Shown here: one piece after another, positions 53,884 to 62,423 of the stretch
How the letters are laid out: every line of letters starts with the position of its first letter
Numbering within the stretch: the stretch's first letter is position 1
Source of the DNA: Ruminococcus bovis
GTDB lineage: Bacteria; Bacillota; Clostridia; Oscillospirales; Acutalibacteraceae
NCBI RefSeq assembly: GCF_005601135.1
Contig: NZ_CP039381.1
Location: forward strand, 1,299,941 to 1,363,940
Reading direction: 5' to 3'
Length of the DNA: 64,000 nt
The notes under the pieces: generated by a model
The model's database searches: none
The model's input: the letters and a program-made list of their open reading frames with translations, nothing else
What the model was told of the DNA's origin: nothing
Translations under genes and position numbers: made by a program

Positions 53884-54006
53884 ATGTCAAAAAAATTAGC
53901 TTATATTATTAGTGCAGCAGTATTTGTTGTACTATGTGGCTTGATTGTTTGTGAAAAATTATTTCCGGAGGTGGGCTCTAGTCTATTAGGTGGACTACTA
54001 GGTTAA
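53884..54006 (+). CDS. 40-residue single-helix membrane protein
   Basis: The frame runs from ATG 53884, one base after the phosphatase stop, to TAA 54006, one base before the next ATG. The product is a short Lys-rich start, one hydrophobic helix (AYIISAAVFVVLCGLIV) and a Gly/Leu-rich end. AATGGAGGAAAG precedes it. The exact fit between neighbours and the strong ribosome site support a real gene. The function is unknown; a small partner of the LCP or chain-length protein is possible. Confidence 0.7.
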   Translation: MSKKLAYIISAAVFVVLCGLIVCEKLFPEVGSSLLGGLLG

Positions 54007-54007
54007 A

Positions 54008-55012
54008 ATGAGTACATATAAGGATAATAAAAAACTAAAGAAAAATTTATTGATTGTAGGAATTATTCTGGTAATTGGTGTTTGCTTTGGTGTTGGAATG
54101 TACTTTTTGCTTGATGCAAAAGAACCTATAAAGCTAACAAGTAAAGGTACTGAGTCTAGTGAGATTGTAAAAATCGGTAATGTAAAATGTATCCCAAAGA
54201 AAGATATTAAAACATATCTATTTATGGGTGTTGACCAAAGAGGCGAACTGACTAAAATTAAAAAGTACAATGGTACAGGTCAATGTGATGTATTAAAAGT
54301 TCTTGTGCTGGATGACAAAAATAAAACTTACAAAACACTGACTATTAACCGTGACACTATGGTTGATATGCTTGTATATAATGAAAATGGTGAATCTATT
54401 GGCGAAATGAACGGTCAAATTGCTTTAGCTCATGCTAATGGTGATGTTGCTGATTTTGGCAGTAAGGTTACTAAGGAAGTTGTATCAAAGTTTTTAAACA
54501 GACAAGTAATTGACGGTTATGTAGCATTAAATATGGATTCTATTAAGGTATTAAACCACCTTGCCGATGGTGTTACTGTAAAGATTACTGATGACTTTTC
54601 TAAGTCAGATAAAACACTTAAGAAAGGTGAAACTGTTAAGCTAAATGACAACCAGGCTTATCATTATGTACATGACAGAAAAAATGTTGCCGATGGTACT
54701 AATGAAAACCGAATGGCTCGTCAAGAGGTATATCTAAATGAACTAAAATCTACTTATATGGATAAGTTCAACAAAAGTAATAAGTTTGTTGAAACTGTTT
54801 ACAAAGAAGTAGAAAAGTATATGAATACAGATATGTCACTAAGTAAAATGTCAAAGGTTGCATTAAAACTTTCTAAATATAAAGAAGTTGAAGGCCCTAC
54901 TCTAGAGGGCACAAGCAAGATGGGTGACTTTGGATTTATGGAATTTAGAGTTGATAAGAACAGTCTAAACAATGCAATAATTGATTTATTCTACGATAAA
55001 GTTGAAAAATAA
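54008..55012 (+). CDS. LytR-CpsA-Psr (LCP) family protein
   Basis: LCP enzymes attach teichoic acids or capsular polymers from lipid carriers to peptidoglycan. The 334 residues have an N-terminal membrane helix (about 13-35) and an extracytoplasmic LCP domain with YLFMGVDQRGE, the TINRDTMVD Arg/Asp motif, and NMDSIKVLNHLADGVTV. The closing QAYHYVHDRK...ENRMARQEVYL supplies the phosphate-binding Args. It lies between the phosphatase and the chain-length protein. Confidence 0.9.
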   Translation: MSTYKDNKKLKKNLLIVGIILVIGVCFGVGMYFLLDAKEPIKLTSKGTESSEIVKIGNVKCIPKKDIKTYLFMGVDQRGELTKIKKYNGTGQCDVLKVLVLDDKNKTYKTLTINRDTMVDMLVYNENGESIGEMNGQIALAHANGDVADFGSKVTKEVVSKFLNRQVIDGYVALNMDSIKVLNHLADGVTVKITDDFSKSDKTLKKGETVKLNDNQAYHYVHDRKNVADGTNENRMARQEVYLNELKSTYMDKFNKSNKFVETVYKEVEKYMNTDMSLSKMSKVALKLSKYKEVEGPTLEGTSKMGDFGFMEFRVDKNSLNNAIIDLFYDKVEK

Positions 55013-55042
55013 TCGGTACATTGTACTTGAAGGGAGAAAAAA

Positions 55043-55861
55043 ATGAATTTGGAGAATAAGGAAAATACTTCTCTTGAAAATGTGGAAAATGCAACAGCAT
55101 TAAATCCGAAGGCTTTACTTGCTTTTGAGGAGGAAGAAACAAAAGAAACTGAAATTGATTTAGTGGATATGTTTTTTGCACTATTTGATAAGCTACACAT
55201 TATTATTTTGTGTACACTTGTAGGTGCATTGCTACTAAATGCTTTTTCATATTTCTTTATTAAACCAACATACCAGTCAACATCTAAAATCTATGTTGTT
55301 TCAGCATCAAAGGATTCTGTAATTGATTTCTCAGATATCAATGTTGGTACTTCCCTTACACTTGACTATGAACAGTTGATTCTAAGCTATCCTGTACTTA
55401 GCAAGGTGAGTGATAGTTTAAGTCTTAATTATACAATGAAAGATTTGCAGTCAATGATTTCTATTGAAAATCCAAGTGATACAAGAATTTTGAACATAAC
55501 AGTTACTTCAACTGACCCTAAGGAAGCAATGGATATTGCCAATAAGGTTATGGATATTTCTATTGATTACTTGCCTGATACTATGGGTTCAAATACTCCT
55601 AATGTAGCTGAAAGAGCAAGACTGGCTGACCAAAAGTCAGGTCCAAGTTATACCAAATATACTATGATTGGTGCTGTTATCGGTCTTATCCTTTCATGTG
55701 CAGTAATTATTGCCAGATATCTAATGGATGATACAATTCATTCTGCTGAGGATATGGAAAAGTACTTTGGAGTTGCACCACTTTCAGTTATTCCGGAAAA
55801 CGAATCACTTGATGATGGTGAAGAAGAAACTTCACAAAAGCGCAAGAGAAAGAAGGTTTAA
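55043..55861 (+). CDS. Wzz/CapA-like polysaccharide co-polymerase (BY-kinase activator)
   Basis: This protein spans the membrane twice (about residues 48-72 and 212-232) around an extracytoplasmic domain with YQSTSKIYVVS and NITVTSTDPKEAMDIAN, the Wzz pattern. In Firmicutes it is separate from the kinase domain and activates it through its C-terminal cytoplasmic end. An acidic N-terminus of about 45 residues precedes the first helix. AAGGGAGAAAAAA precedes the ATG. The kinase gene starts two bases after its stop. Confidence 0.88.
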   Translation: MNLENKENTSLENVENATALNPKALLAFEEEETKETEIDLVDMFFALFDKLHIIILCTLVGALLLNAFSYFFIKPTYQSTSKIYVVSASKDSVIDFSDINVGTSLTLDYEQLILSYPVLSKVSDSLSLNYTMKDLQSMISIENPSDTRILNITVTSTDPKEAMDIANKVMDISIDYLPDTMGSNTPNVAERARLADQKSGPSYTKYTMIGAVIGLILSCAVIIARYLMDDTIHSAEDMEKYFGVAPLSVIPENESLDDGEEETSQKRKRKKV

Positions 55862-55863
55862 CA

Positions 55864-56556
55864 ATGGAAAAAATCCAGTTATCAATTCCAAAGCTACCTT
55901 ATGCTGTTGAAGAAGCTATGAACAGATTAAGGGTTAATGTAAAGTTCTGTGGTAAGAATACTAAGAGAATTTTAATTACAAGCAGTGTTCCTAATGAAGG
56001 TAAAAGTATGGTATCGGTTCAGCTGTGGAAAATGCTTAGTGAATCAGGTTTCAAAACAGTTTTAGTTGACTGTGACCTTAGAAAGTCTACACTGAAAAAT
56101 CGTCATGATTTTGCTGATGAAAAGATTAACAGTATTGGCCACTACCTATCCGGTCAATGTGAATATAGTGATGTTGTATATGAAACAAATGTAGAAAATG
56201 GATATATTGTTCCATGTACTACTTCTTTAGAGAATCCTATTTCTCTAATTGAAGATGAAAGATTCAAAGAATTACTTGATAAACTTTCAGATGATTATAG
56301 ATATGTATTGATAGATACACCACCACTATGTGCAGTAGCAGATAGTTCGCTTGTTGCTTCTTTGTGTGACGGTGCAATCCTTGTTGTCAGAGCAGGTTCA
56401 ACATCAAAGAAACTTGTTAAGGAATCAATGAATCAGCTTAACTATGTAGGTTGCAACCTACTAGGTACAATCCTAAACAGAGTTGAAACAAAGACCCATA
56501 CTTACAATAAATACTATGGTAAGTATAAAGAGTATGGTGAATACAAAGAAAACTAA
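55864..56556 (+). CDS. BY-kinase (Wzc/CapB/YwqD-like tyrosine kinase)
   Basis: The 230-residue bacterial tyrosine kinase has Walker A SVPNEGKS (41-48), Walker A' VLVDCDLRKS and Walker B VLIDTPP. A C-terminal tyrosine cluster (YNKYYGKYKEYGEY, six Tyr) is the site of autophosphorylation in this family. With the phosphatase and activator in the same unit it forms a complete phosphorylation switch for polymer synthesis; the polymerase and glycosyltransferase genes are not adjacent here. Confidence 0.92.
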   Translation: MEKIQLSIPKLPYAVEEAMNRLRVNVKFCGKNTKRILITSSVPNEGKSMVSVQLWKMLSESGFKTVLVDCDLRKSTLKNRHDFADEKINSIGHYLSGQCEYSDVVYETNVENGYIVPCTTSLENPISLIEDERFKELLDKLSDDYRYVLIDTPPLCAVADSSLVASLCDGAILVVRAGSTSKKLVKESMNQLNYVGCNLLGTILNRVETKTHTYNKYYGKYKEYGEYKEN

Positions 56557-56571
56557 TTGGTAATAACATAT

Positions 56572-56600
56572 TTGTTATGCAAGTGTGTTTATTATATATA
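56572..56600 (+). promoter_or_regulatory. Promoter of the small secreted protein gene
   Basis: TTGTTA and TATATA are 17 bases apart, about 58 bases before the start codon. Confidence 0.5.
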
Positions 56601-56658
56601 GGGGTACAATTCGTGGCAAAAAGTGCCTTTGTATTGATTTTATAAGGAGGAGATATTT

Positions 56659-57282
56659 ATGAAAAAGATTGTTACAGTAATTATGGCAGTACTAATGATG
56701 ATGTCTGTTGTAACCGGTGCTTCTGCAGCAGCTAACAGCCCATCAAAGCCATCACAGCCAATCGTTGTTAAGCAGTCAAATGTTTCCATTAAGTCACTAA
56801 CTTACAATGGTAAGACTCAGAGCCTTAACAATAAGGTTACAATCAAGGTTAAGACAAACTATGGTAATGTTACTTTAAGAGAAGGTAAAGACTATAAGCT
56901 TGTTTACACTAAGGCTAAGAATGCCGGTACATATAAGGTAACTGTTGTTGGTATTAATTCTTATAAGAATTTTAAACTAACAAAAACTTATAAGATTAAT
57001 AAAGCTAACAACAAGATTACTATGAGAGCTTCAAAGACAACTGTTAAGTATTCTAAGAAGAAGGCTACAACAGTAACAGTTAAGGCTAGTGGTCAGGGTA
57101 AGAAGACATATTCAACTGCTTCAACATCTAAAAGCCTAAGAAAGTACATCTCAGTTAACTCTAAGGGTAAGGTTACTCTAAAGAAGGGTGCTAAGAAGGG
57201 TACTTATAAAGTAACAGTTAAATATTATGGTACTGGAAACTACAAGGCTGGTACAAAGACAATTACAATCAGAGTTAAATAA
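56659..57282 (+). CDS. Secreted Lys-rich protein with MBG-like beta domains
   Basis: A 207-residue exported protein with a signal peptide (cut near GASAAAN). Two repeats of beta type follow: the first with SLTYNGKTQSLNNKVTIKV and a NAGTYKVTVVG strand, the second with KKGTYKVTVKYYGTGNYKAG. The pattern fits MBG/Big-like domains of surface proteins. It is very basic (pI clearly high) and has no anchor. TAAGGAGGAGATATTT precedes the ATG. The function is unknown. Confidence 0.75.
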   Translation: MKKIVTVIMAVLMMMSVVTGASAAANSPSKPSQPIVVKQSNVSIKSLTYNGKTQSLNNKVTIKVKTNYGNVTLREGKDYKLVYTKAKNAGTYKVTVVGINSYKNFKLTKTYKINKANNKITMRASKTTVKYSKKKATTVTVKASGQGKKTYSTASTSKSLRKYISVNSKGKVTLKKGAKKGTYKVTVKYYGTGNYKAGTKTITIRVK

Positions 57283-57312
57283 TTTTAGCTTGAATTAAAT
57301 TGTTAAATAAAT

Positions 57313-57351
57313 AAGCAGACACTTTAGCCACGGAAGTGTCTGCTTTCTTTT
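57313..57351 (+). terminator. Terminator after the small secreted protein gene
   Basis: AAGCAGACACTT and AAGTGTCTGCTT form a perfect 12-bp stem with a nine-base loop, followed by TCTTTTG. Confidence 0.9.
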
Positions 57352-57376
57352 GTATATCTATATTTTTGAAAATAAA

Positions 57377-57401
57377 AAGGTCAGTACTTTGTACTGACCT
57401 T
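57377..57401 (-). terminator. Terminator after gatD
   Basis: AAGGTCAGTAC and GTACTGACCTT form an 11-bp stem on a three-base loop. On the minus strand TTTATTTT follows. Confidence 0.88.
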
Positions 57402-57405
57402 AATT

Positions 57406-58167
57406 TTATATTAGTTTACGGATTCTTTCTTTGAAGTTTTCAATTTTGTTGGAGTATCTGTCAACAATATATTTATTGGCTTCTTTTTCTTCCTTATCTT
57501 CAAGAGGTGAAAGACCTTTGAAAAGTTCACCATACTTTCTTTCCAATGCTTTAGTTAGCAGATAGTCGCAAAGCTGAGGGTTCTTTGGAAGTAGTGGCCC
57601 ATGTAGATATGTGCCAATAACATTTTTGTACACAACACCTTCGTAACCACTTTTACCGTTGTTACCTTTGCCGAAAACAACTTTGCCTAATGGTTTGTTT
57701 TTGTTAATATAAGTTCTGCCACCATGGTTCTCGAAGCCAACAATAGGCATTTCACACAAATCACTTTCAATGAAAATGTTGTTGATTAGTCTGCCTTTTT
57801 CTTGAACAGTATAAATATCTACAATATCAAGACCATCAATTTTACCATCATCAGTTTCGTAATATTTACCAAGTAGCTGATAACCACCACAAATAGCAAT
57901 TACAACACCGTTATCTTCTACATATGATTTGAACTTATCTTTGATTTCCTTAAGTCTGTTACAAACCAGCATTTGTTCTCTGTCAGAACCACCACCAAGA
58001 AGAATAATGTCAAGATTTTCAAAATCAATATTGTCCTCTAAGCTATATGTTTTTACTTCTGAGTCAATGCCTCTCCACTTTAACCTTTGCACCATACATT
58101 GAATGTTACCTCTGTCACCGTAAAGGTTAAGTAAATCCGGAAATAGGTGTCCAATAGTTAGTTTCAT
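57406..58167 (-). CDS. gatD: Lipid II isoglutaminyl synthase, glutaminase subunit GatD
   Basis: GatD supplies ammonia to MurT, which amidates the alpha-carboxyl of D-Glu in lipid II. The 253-residue class I glutamine amidotransferase has the nucleophile C93 in AICGGYQLLG and the His in TYLHGPLLPKNP. The N-terminal HLFPDLLNLYGDRGN is characteristic. Its ATG overlaps the murT stop by one base. It is the second gene of the unit. Confidence 0.95.
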   Translation of the reverse strand: MKLTIGHLFPDLLNLYGDRGNIQCMVQRLKWRGIDSEVKTYSLEDNIDFENLDIILLGGGSDREQMLVCNRLKEIKDKFKSYVEDNGVVIAICGGYQLLGKYYETDDGKIDGLDIVDIYTVQEKGRLINNIFIESDLCEMPIVGFENHGGRTYINKNKPLGKVVFGKGNNGKSGYEGVVYKNVIGTYLHGPLLPKNPQLCDYLLTKALERKYGELFKGLSPLEDKEEKEANKYIVDRYSNKIENFKERIRKLI

Positions 58168-59504
58168 TATTTTTCACCCTCCATTCTCTTTAGAATGTTT
58201 CTTGTACTGTATAGACCTGTGTAGTTAACAAGTACATATAGGTTTTTTGTACCGTTTTCGATTTTGTTTCTAATAGCAGTTTCAATATTAGGTTCAAGGG
58301 TACTTGGAATATCAACATACTTTAATCTTAATCTCATATCTTGACAACGAATACCGCTAACTGTAATTGACTTAATGCTCTTATCCTTAAATCTGTCAAA
58401 GTCAACATCCCATAACCATGATACATCATTACCGTCTTGGTCACGGTCATTAATAAGGATAATTACATCTTTATCCTTAGTGTCAGCCATAACAGCATTT
58501 ATGTTTTGGTTGAAACCTGCCGGATTCTTAGCAAGGTTAAGTTCAACTATTGTACCTTTAATATTAAAGTGTTCAATTCTACCATTCTCAGGGTTAAAGT
58601 TATCAAGCATTGATTGGAAGCCTCTCATATCAACACCGGAATGACTTGCAACTGCATATACTGCAAGAATGTTGTAAATGTTGTAAAAGCCTTTGTACTT
58701 TGCGTGAATGTTCATGCCTTGTACTGTAAAAGCAAGGTGGTCACCACATTCAATATTAGTAGCAGGGTAGTCAATTTCAGGTCGCTTAAATCCACAGTGA
58801 GGACATTCATAGTCACCTAGCTGACTGTAGTGGTAGTAGTTATAGTGCATCTTTGTACCACACATTTCACAGAATCTACCTTCACGAATTTCTGAATTTT
58901 CATCAGCATCAAATACCTTTTCACTAATACCGTAAGTAATAAATTTGTTGCCACTTTTCTTAGCTAAGAAAAGTGAAAGTGGGTCATCACCGTTAATAAC
59001 AAGTGTCATATTTGGTGCCATTTTAATTGATTTACTAAGAATATCAATAGTAATATCAATTTCACCGTAACGGTCTAGCTGGTCACGGAAGATATTAGTC
59101 AGTACCATATAGTCAGGTTTTAGTGTTGGCAAAACTCTTCTTGTAGATGCCTCATCAATTTCAATACAAGCATAGTCACAGTCAAGCTGACAATCATCAT
59201 TTGTTGCAAGTACAAATGCAGAAACAACACCGTTTAGCATATTAGAGCCGGTTCTGTTACAAAGAACCTTCTTGCCTTGTGACTGTAATGTTGTACATAG
59301 CATATTGTTGGTAGTTGTCTTACCATTTGTACCACATACAATATATACCTTTTCTCTAACTTGGTCTGATAGTACCTTTAGAATATTTGGTTCGATTTTT
59401 CTGGCAATAAGTCCTGCCCATGTAACACCTTGTCTGCCCATCTTTAGGCATAACTTGGCAACAAACTTGGCAAACTTAATTGCAAACTTCTGTCTGAAAG
59501 TCAT
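58167..59504 (-). CDS. murT: Lipid II isoglutaminyl synthase, Mur-ligase-like subunit MurT
   Basis: MurT is a Mur-ligase homologue forming the amidating complex with GatD. It has the ATP loop GTNGKTTTNN (58-67), EIDEAS, and the MurT-specific four-Cys zinc ribbon inserted in the middle domain (C212, C215, C234, C237). A DUF1727 C-terminal domain follows with NLAKNPAGFNQ. The frame is open to 59624, but GTGAGGTTATT before ATG 59504 and the usual MTFRQKFA-like start give 445 residues. Confidence 0.94.
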   Translation of the reverse strand: MTFRQKFAIKFAKFVAKLCLKMGRQGVTWAGLIARKIEPNILKVLSDQVREKVYIVCGTNGKTTTNNMLCTTLQSQGKKVLCNRTGSNMLNGVVSAFVLATNDDCQLDCDYACIEIDEASTRRVLPTLKPDYMVLTNIFRDQLDRYGEIDITIDILSKSIKMAPNMTLVINGDDPLSLFLAKKSGNKFITYGISEKVFDADENSEIREGRFCEMCGTKMHYNYYHYSQLGDYECPHCGFKRPEIDYPATNIECGDHLAFTVQGMNIHAKYKGFYNIYNILAVYAVASHSGVDMRGFQSMLDNFNPENGRIEHFNIKGTIVELNLAKNPAGFNQNINAVMADTKDKDVIILINDRDQDGNDVSWLWDVDFDRFKDKSIKSITVSGIRCQDMRLRLKYVDIPSTLEPNIETAIRNKIENGTKNLYVLVNYTGLYSTRNILKRMEGEK

Positions 59505-59547
59505 AATAACCTCACAAATTATTTCATTAATTTTTATATATAAAATC

Positions 59548-59576
59548 ATTATACAAGAAATTACACCTAAATACAA
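59548..59576 (-). promoter_or_regulatory. Promoter of murT-gatD
   Basis: The minus strand reads TTGTAT, 17 bases, TATAAT, about 43 bases before the murT start. Confidence 0.78.
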
Positions 59577-59616
59577 GGTATATAGGTGTAGTGATATTTT
59601 ATATATGAAATTAAAA

Positions 59617-59790
59617 TCAATCAATTACAGTATAAACTAGGTTTTCCCATTTTAGTTTAGTACCCTCATCAATGTCACTAGGCAAAAGTGCCATAGCAAC
59701 CTGTAACAAGTCATTATCCTCAATATCGGTTCTTTTTAGAAAACCATAGTCACCACTGATTCTTTCAACAACATAATAATATGGTCCCAT
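59617..59790 (-). CDS. 57-residue DUF3006-like protein
   Basis: This small ORF starts at ATG 59790 after ATGGAGGTACATA. The product begins MGPYYYVVERISGDYGFLKR and continues with VAMALLPSDIDEGTKLKWE. The layout, a VERI-GDY strand pair and an ALLP-EGxKL turn, resembles DUF3006 and related small beta-barrel proteins. It ends 41 bases before the murT -35 and starts 18 bases after the upstream TraX-like gene, with which it is probably co-transcribed. The function is unknown. Confidence 0.7.
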   Translation of the reverse strand: MGPYYYVVERISGDYGFLKRTDIEDNDLLQVAMALLPSDIDEGTKLKWENLVYTVID

Positions 59791-59808
59791 TATGTACCTC
59801 CATAAATT

Positions 59809-60522
59809 TTATTTTAGTATAAAGTGTTTTATTAATTGAATTGCAACAATATGTAACGGATAATATCCGTAGAAAAAGTATTTAATTTTTAATTTTCCTC
59901 TTTTACCATTGTAAAAAGCAATAGGGATAACTGCAAACATACTCCACCATTGAATTGCATCCCTTGTTAAACAAAGAAGTATAAGCCCTACTGTAAACAT
60001 TATTAGCTTTAGTTCTTTTTTGTCAAAGAGATATACCATTAGTGGCAGTACAATACCAAAGAAACCATAGTCAATGCCGTAGTTTATGTCACCTAAAAAC
60101 ATTGGCATAATCTCCGATACAAAAAGTACAAACAAAACTGCTAAAATAGGAAATTGCCATTGTACTGTTTCTGAGTTGTTTCTGCCGTAATCAAGTGAAT
60201 ATATTAATAATATAGATAATGAAAAGGTTATAAATATATTCATATGATAATTGTCATCAGCTAAGATGCAAACTGTCTGAAATGCAAGTCCCATTATAAA
60301 TATAGTGTAAAAGTACCTTGTTCTGTTGTGGGTGTATTTGCAACCTTCAGCAATCATATATGCAAAGATTGGAAAAGCTAATCTTCCTATTGCTCTCATA
60401 GGATAGGAGTTGTCCATTAGGTGCAACCCTATGTGGTCAATTGTCATACATACTAAAGCAAAAATTTTCAGCATATTGCCTGAGAAAATACCTTTGTTTT
60501 CTGTTGTCCGTAAATTACTCAT
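59809..60522 (-). CDS. TraX-family membrane protein
   Basis: TraX proteins are polytopic and best known for acetylating F-pilin; chromosomal homologues in Firmicutes have unknown substrates. The protein has seven or eight hydrophobic segments and the family motifs MLKIFALVCMTIDHIG near the start and RAIGRLAFPIFAYMIAEG. The end reads YYPLHIVAIQLI. GAGGTATTAACA before ATG 60522 sets the start (237 residues) rather than the upstream ATG at 60543, which has no ribosome site. Confidence 0.85.
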   Translation of the reverse strand: MSNLRTTENKGIFSGNMLKIFALVCMTIDHIGLHLMDNSYPMRAIGRLAFPIFAYMIAEGCKYTHNRTRYFYTIFIMGLAFQTVCILADDNYHMNIFITFSLSILLIYSLDYGRNNSETVQWQFPILAVLFVLFVSEIMPMFLGDINYGIDYGFFGIVLPLMVYLFDKKELKLIMFTVGLILLCLTRDAIQWWSMFAVIPIAFYNGKRGKLKIKYFFYGYYPLHIVAIQLIKHFILK

Positions 60523-60548
60523 TGTTAATACCTCATTTTCCATTATAG

Positions 60549-60577
60549 ATTATATCATTGAGAATAAATAAAAACAA
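60549..60577 (-). promoter_or_regulatory. Promoter of the TraX-like and DUF3006-like genes
   Basis: The minus strand reads TTGTTT, 17 bases, TATAAT, 27 bases before the TraX-like start. Confidence 0.7.
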
Positions 60578-60602
60578 TGTGTAATTTTATTATTATATAA
60601 GA

Positions 60603-60627
60603 AAAGCACCTCATTACGAAGTGCTTT
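60603..60627 (-). terminator. Terminator after the thioredoxin gene
   Basis: AAAGCAC pairs with GTGCTTT, with further partial pairing inside; TTTTCTTA follows on the minus strand. Confidence 0.7.
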
Positions 60628-60634
60628 CATAAAA

Positions 60635-60955
60635 CTATAATTCACTATCCCTTAGACTATAGTATTCAGTAAGAATTTCATCTTTGCTATGAACACCTGA
60701 AAGTCTTTTCATTTCTTGACCATCCTTAACAAAAACCAATGTAGGTACACTCATTATGTGAAAGTTCTTAGTAAGTTCAGTATTATCATCAATGTTGCAT
60801 TTGTAGATAGTTATGTTTTCTTTCCTACCAACTTCTTCAATAGTAGGCAGTAGAATTTTGCAAGGGTTGCACCAACTTGCATAAAAATCTACTATATACA
60901 AATCTTTGTTGTTAAATATTTCCTTTGAGTTTCCTCTAATTTCAATTACAGGCAA
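60635..60955 (-). CDS. Thioredoxin-like protein with CNPC active site
   Basis: The 106-residue thioredoxin fold has IVDFYASWCNPCKIL (active site at 28-32) and the cis-Pro in SVPTLVFVKDG. Canonical thioredoxin has CGPC; Asn in place of Gly should shift the redox potential. It is therefore probably a specialised reductase or oxidase (inference). The frame is open to GTG 60964, but that codon overlaps the GGGAGG ribosome site. The TTG at 60955, eight bases after it, is the better start. It is divergent from the alcohol dehydrogenase gene. Confidence 0.88.
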   Translation of the reverse strand: MPVIEIRGNSKEIFNNKDLYIVDFYASWCNPCKILLPTIEEVGRKENITIYKCNIDDNTELTKNFHIMSVPTLVFVKDGQEMKRLSGVHSKDEILTEYYSLRDSEL

Positions 60956-60975
60956 CAGTAACACCTCCCAAAATT

Positions 60976-60983
60976 ATTATAAC
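60976..60983 (-). promoter_or_regulatory. Candidate -10 of the thioredoxin gene
   Basis: The minus strand has GGTTATAAT just before the ribosome site; no good -35 is seen. Confidence 0.4.
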
Positions 60984-61007
60984 CAAATTGTTAGTTATAA
61001 TTAGTGT

Positions 61008-61036
61008 TTGACATAGCAAAGAGAAAGTAATATATT
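61008..61036 (+). promoter_or_regulatory. Promoter of the alcohol dehydrogenase gene
   Basis: A consensus TTGACA and TATATT are 17 bases apart, 35 bases before the ATG. Confidence 0.8.
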
Positions 61037-61071
61037 AAAATTAAGTTGTATTAATATTTGGAGGTATAGTA

Positions 61072-62226
61072 ATGGGTTATAGATTTGTAGCACCAAATGA
61101 AATGTTTACAGGGGAAAATGCTTTACAATTGGCAAAAGAAAGCATTAAGAATTATGGCAAAAAAGCATTTGTTATTACCGGTCCTAATGTTAATAAAATA
61201 GGTATAGCAAAGGAAGTTACAAATGTACTTGATGAAGTTGGTATTAAGTATAGAGTGTTTGACAAAATTACAGGTGAACCAACTGATGAAATGATTGACT
61301 TAGCAGTTGAAGAATTTAAAGAAGAAAATGACTTTGACTTTTTACTTGCAGTTGGTGGTGGCAGTCCTATTGACTCTATGAAAGCAATAAATGCAGTATT
61401 GTCACTTAATAAAAATATAGATAATTGTAGTGGTGAAGAAATAGGAAAGGTAAAGTATCCTATGATTGCTATTCCTACAACTGCCGGTACAGGTAGTGAG
61501 GCAACAAAATTTACTATTATTACCGATACAAAAAATAATGTAAAAATGCTATTAAAGGGTGATAGCCTTGTACCTAATATGGCTATTGTAGAACCAAAGT
61601 TTACATATACTTCAGGACAGAATGTAACTGCATTTACTGCTTTAGATGCCTTTTGTCATGCATCAGAGGCATATACCTCTAGAAAGTCACAACCACTTAC
61701 AGAGTCACTATCTGTATCTGCTGTGAAAAATATATTCCAGTATTTACCGATAGCATATGAAAACGGTAATGATAAAGTAGCTCGTGAGAAGTTAAGTGTT
61801 GCCTCCTTGCAAGGTGGACTTTGTATTAACAATTCATCTGTAACTTTGATTCATGGAATGAGCAGACCTATAGGTGCATTGTTTCATATACCTCATGGAT
61901 TAAGCAATGCAATGTTGTTGCCACATTGTTTTGAATTTGCTATTGATGGAGCATATGAAAAATTCGGTAAACTGGCAAAAGAATGTATGATAGCCGATAA
62001 AGGTGACAGTGACATAATAGCCTCAGAAAAGTTTGTAGCAAAAGTAAAGGAATTATGTGCTATTTGTAACATTCCTACTTTGAAAGAGTATGGTGTTGAT
62101 AAGGCTGAATTTGAAAAATATATTGACAAAATGGCAACAGATGCTTTAGAGTCCGGTTCACCACAGAATACAATTAAAGAATGTACCAAAGAAAATATTG
62201 TTGCAATATATAATGGTTTGTGGTAA
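61072..62226 (+). CDS. Iron-containing alcohol dehydrogenase
   Basis: The 384-residue protein belongs to the group III, iron-dependent family. It has the NAD(P) loop AVGGGSPIDSMKAIN, IPTTAGTGSEAT, and the metal ligands in TALDAFCHASEAY (Asp and His), LIHGMSRPIGALFHIPHG and the following His residues. The substrate (butanol, propanediol, lactaldehyde or other) cannot be told. GGAGGTATAGTA precedes the ATG. It is a single gene with its own promoter. Confidence 0.92.
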   Translation: MGYRFVAPNEMFTGENALQLAKESIKNYGKKAFVITGPNVNKIGIAKEVTNVLDEVGIKYRVFDKITGEPTDEMIDLAVEEFKEENDFDFLLAVGGGSPIDSMKAINAVLSLNKNIDNCSGEEIGKVKYPMIAIPTTAGTGSEATKFTIITDTKNNVKMLLKGDSLVPNMAIVEPKFTYTSGQNVTAFTALDAFCHASEAYTSRKSQPLTESLSVSAVKNIFQYLPIAYENGNDKVAREKLSVASLQGGLCINNSSVTLIHGMSRPIGALFHIPHGLSNAMLLPHCFEFAIDGAYEKFGKLAKECMIADKGDSDIIASEKFVAKVKELCAICNIPTLKEYGVDKAEFEKYIDKMATDALESGSPQNTIKECTKENIVAIYNGLW

Positions 62227-62352
62227 GTATTCTAACTAATATTGATGTTTCATATATTGATAATAAATATACAATTTAAATATATATTTATGTTGTACTG
62301 TTAGCTATAAAATAGAATTTTATTATATTATGAAACTTTTTATAAAAACAAA

Positions 62353-62381
62353 TTGTTTGTGCGATTTATTTGTGGTATAAT
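62353..62381 (+). promoter_or_regulatory. Promoter of the zinc-ribbon membrane protein gene
   Basis: TTGTTT and TATAAT are 17 bases apart, 43 bases before the ATG. Confidence 0.78.
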
Positions 62382-62423
62382 GTAATAACTATTTACAGAT
62401 TAATTGCATTTTGGAGGTAAAAT

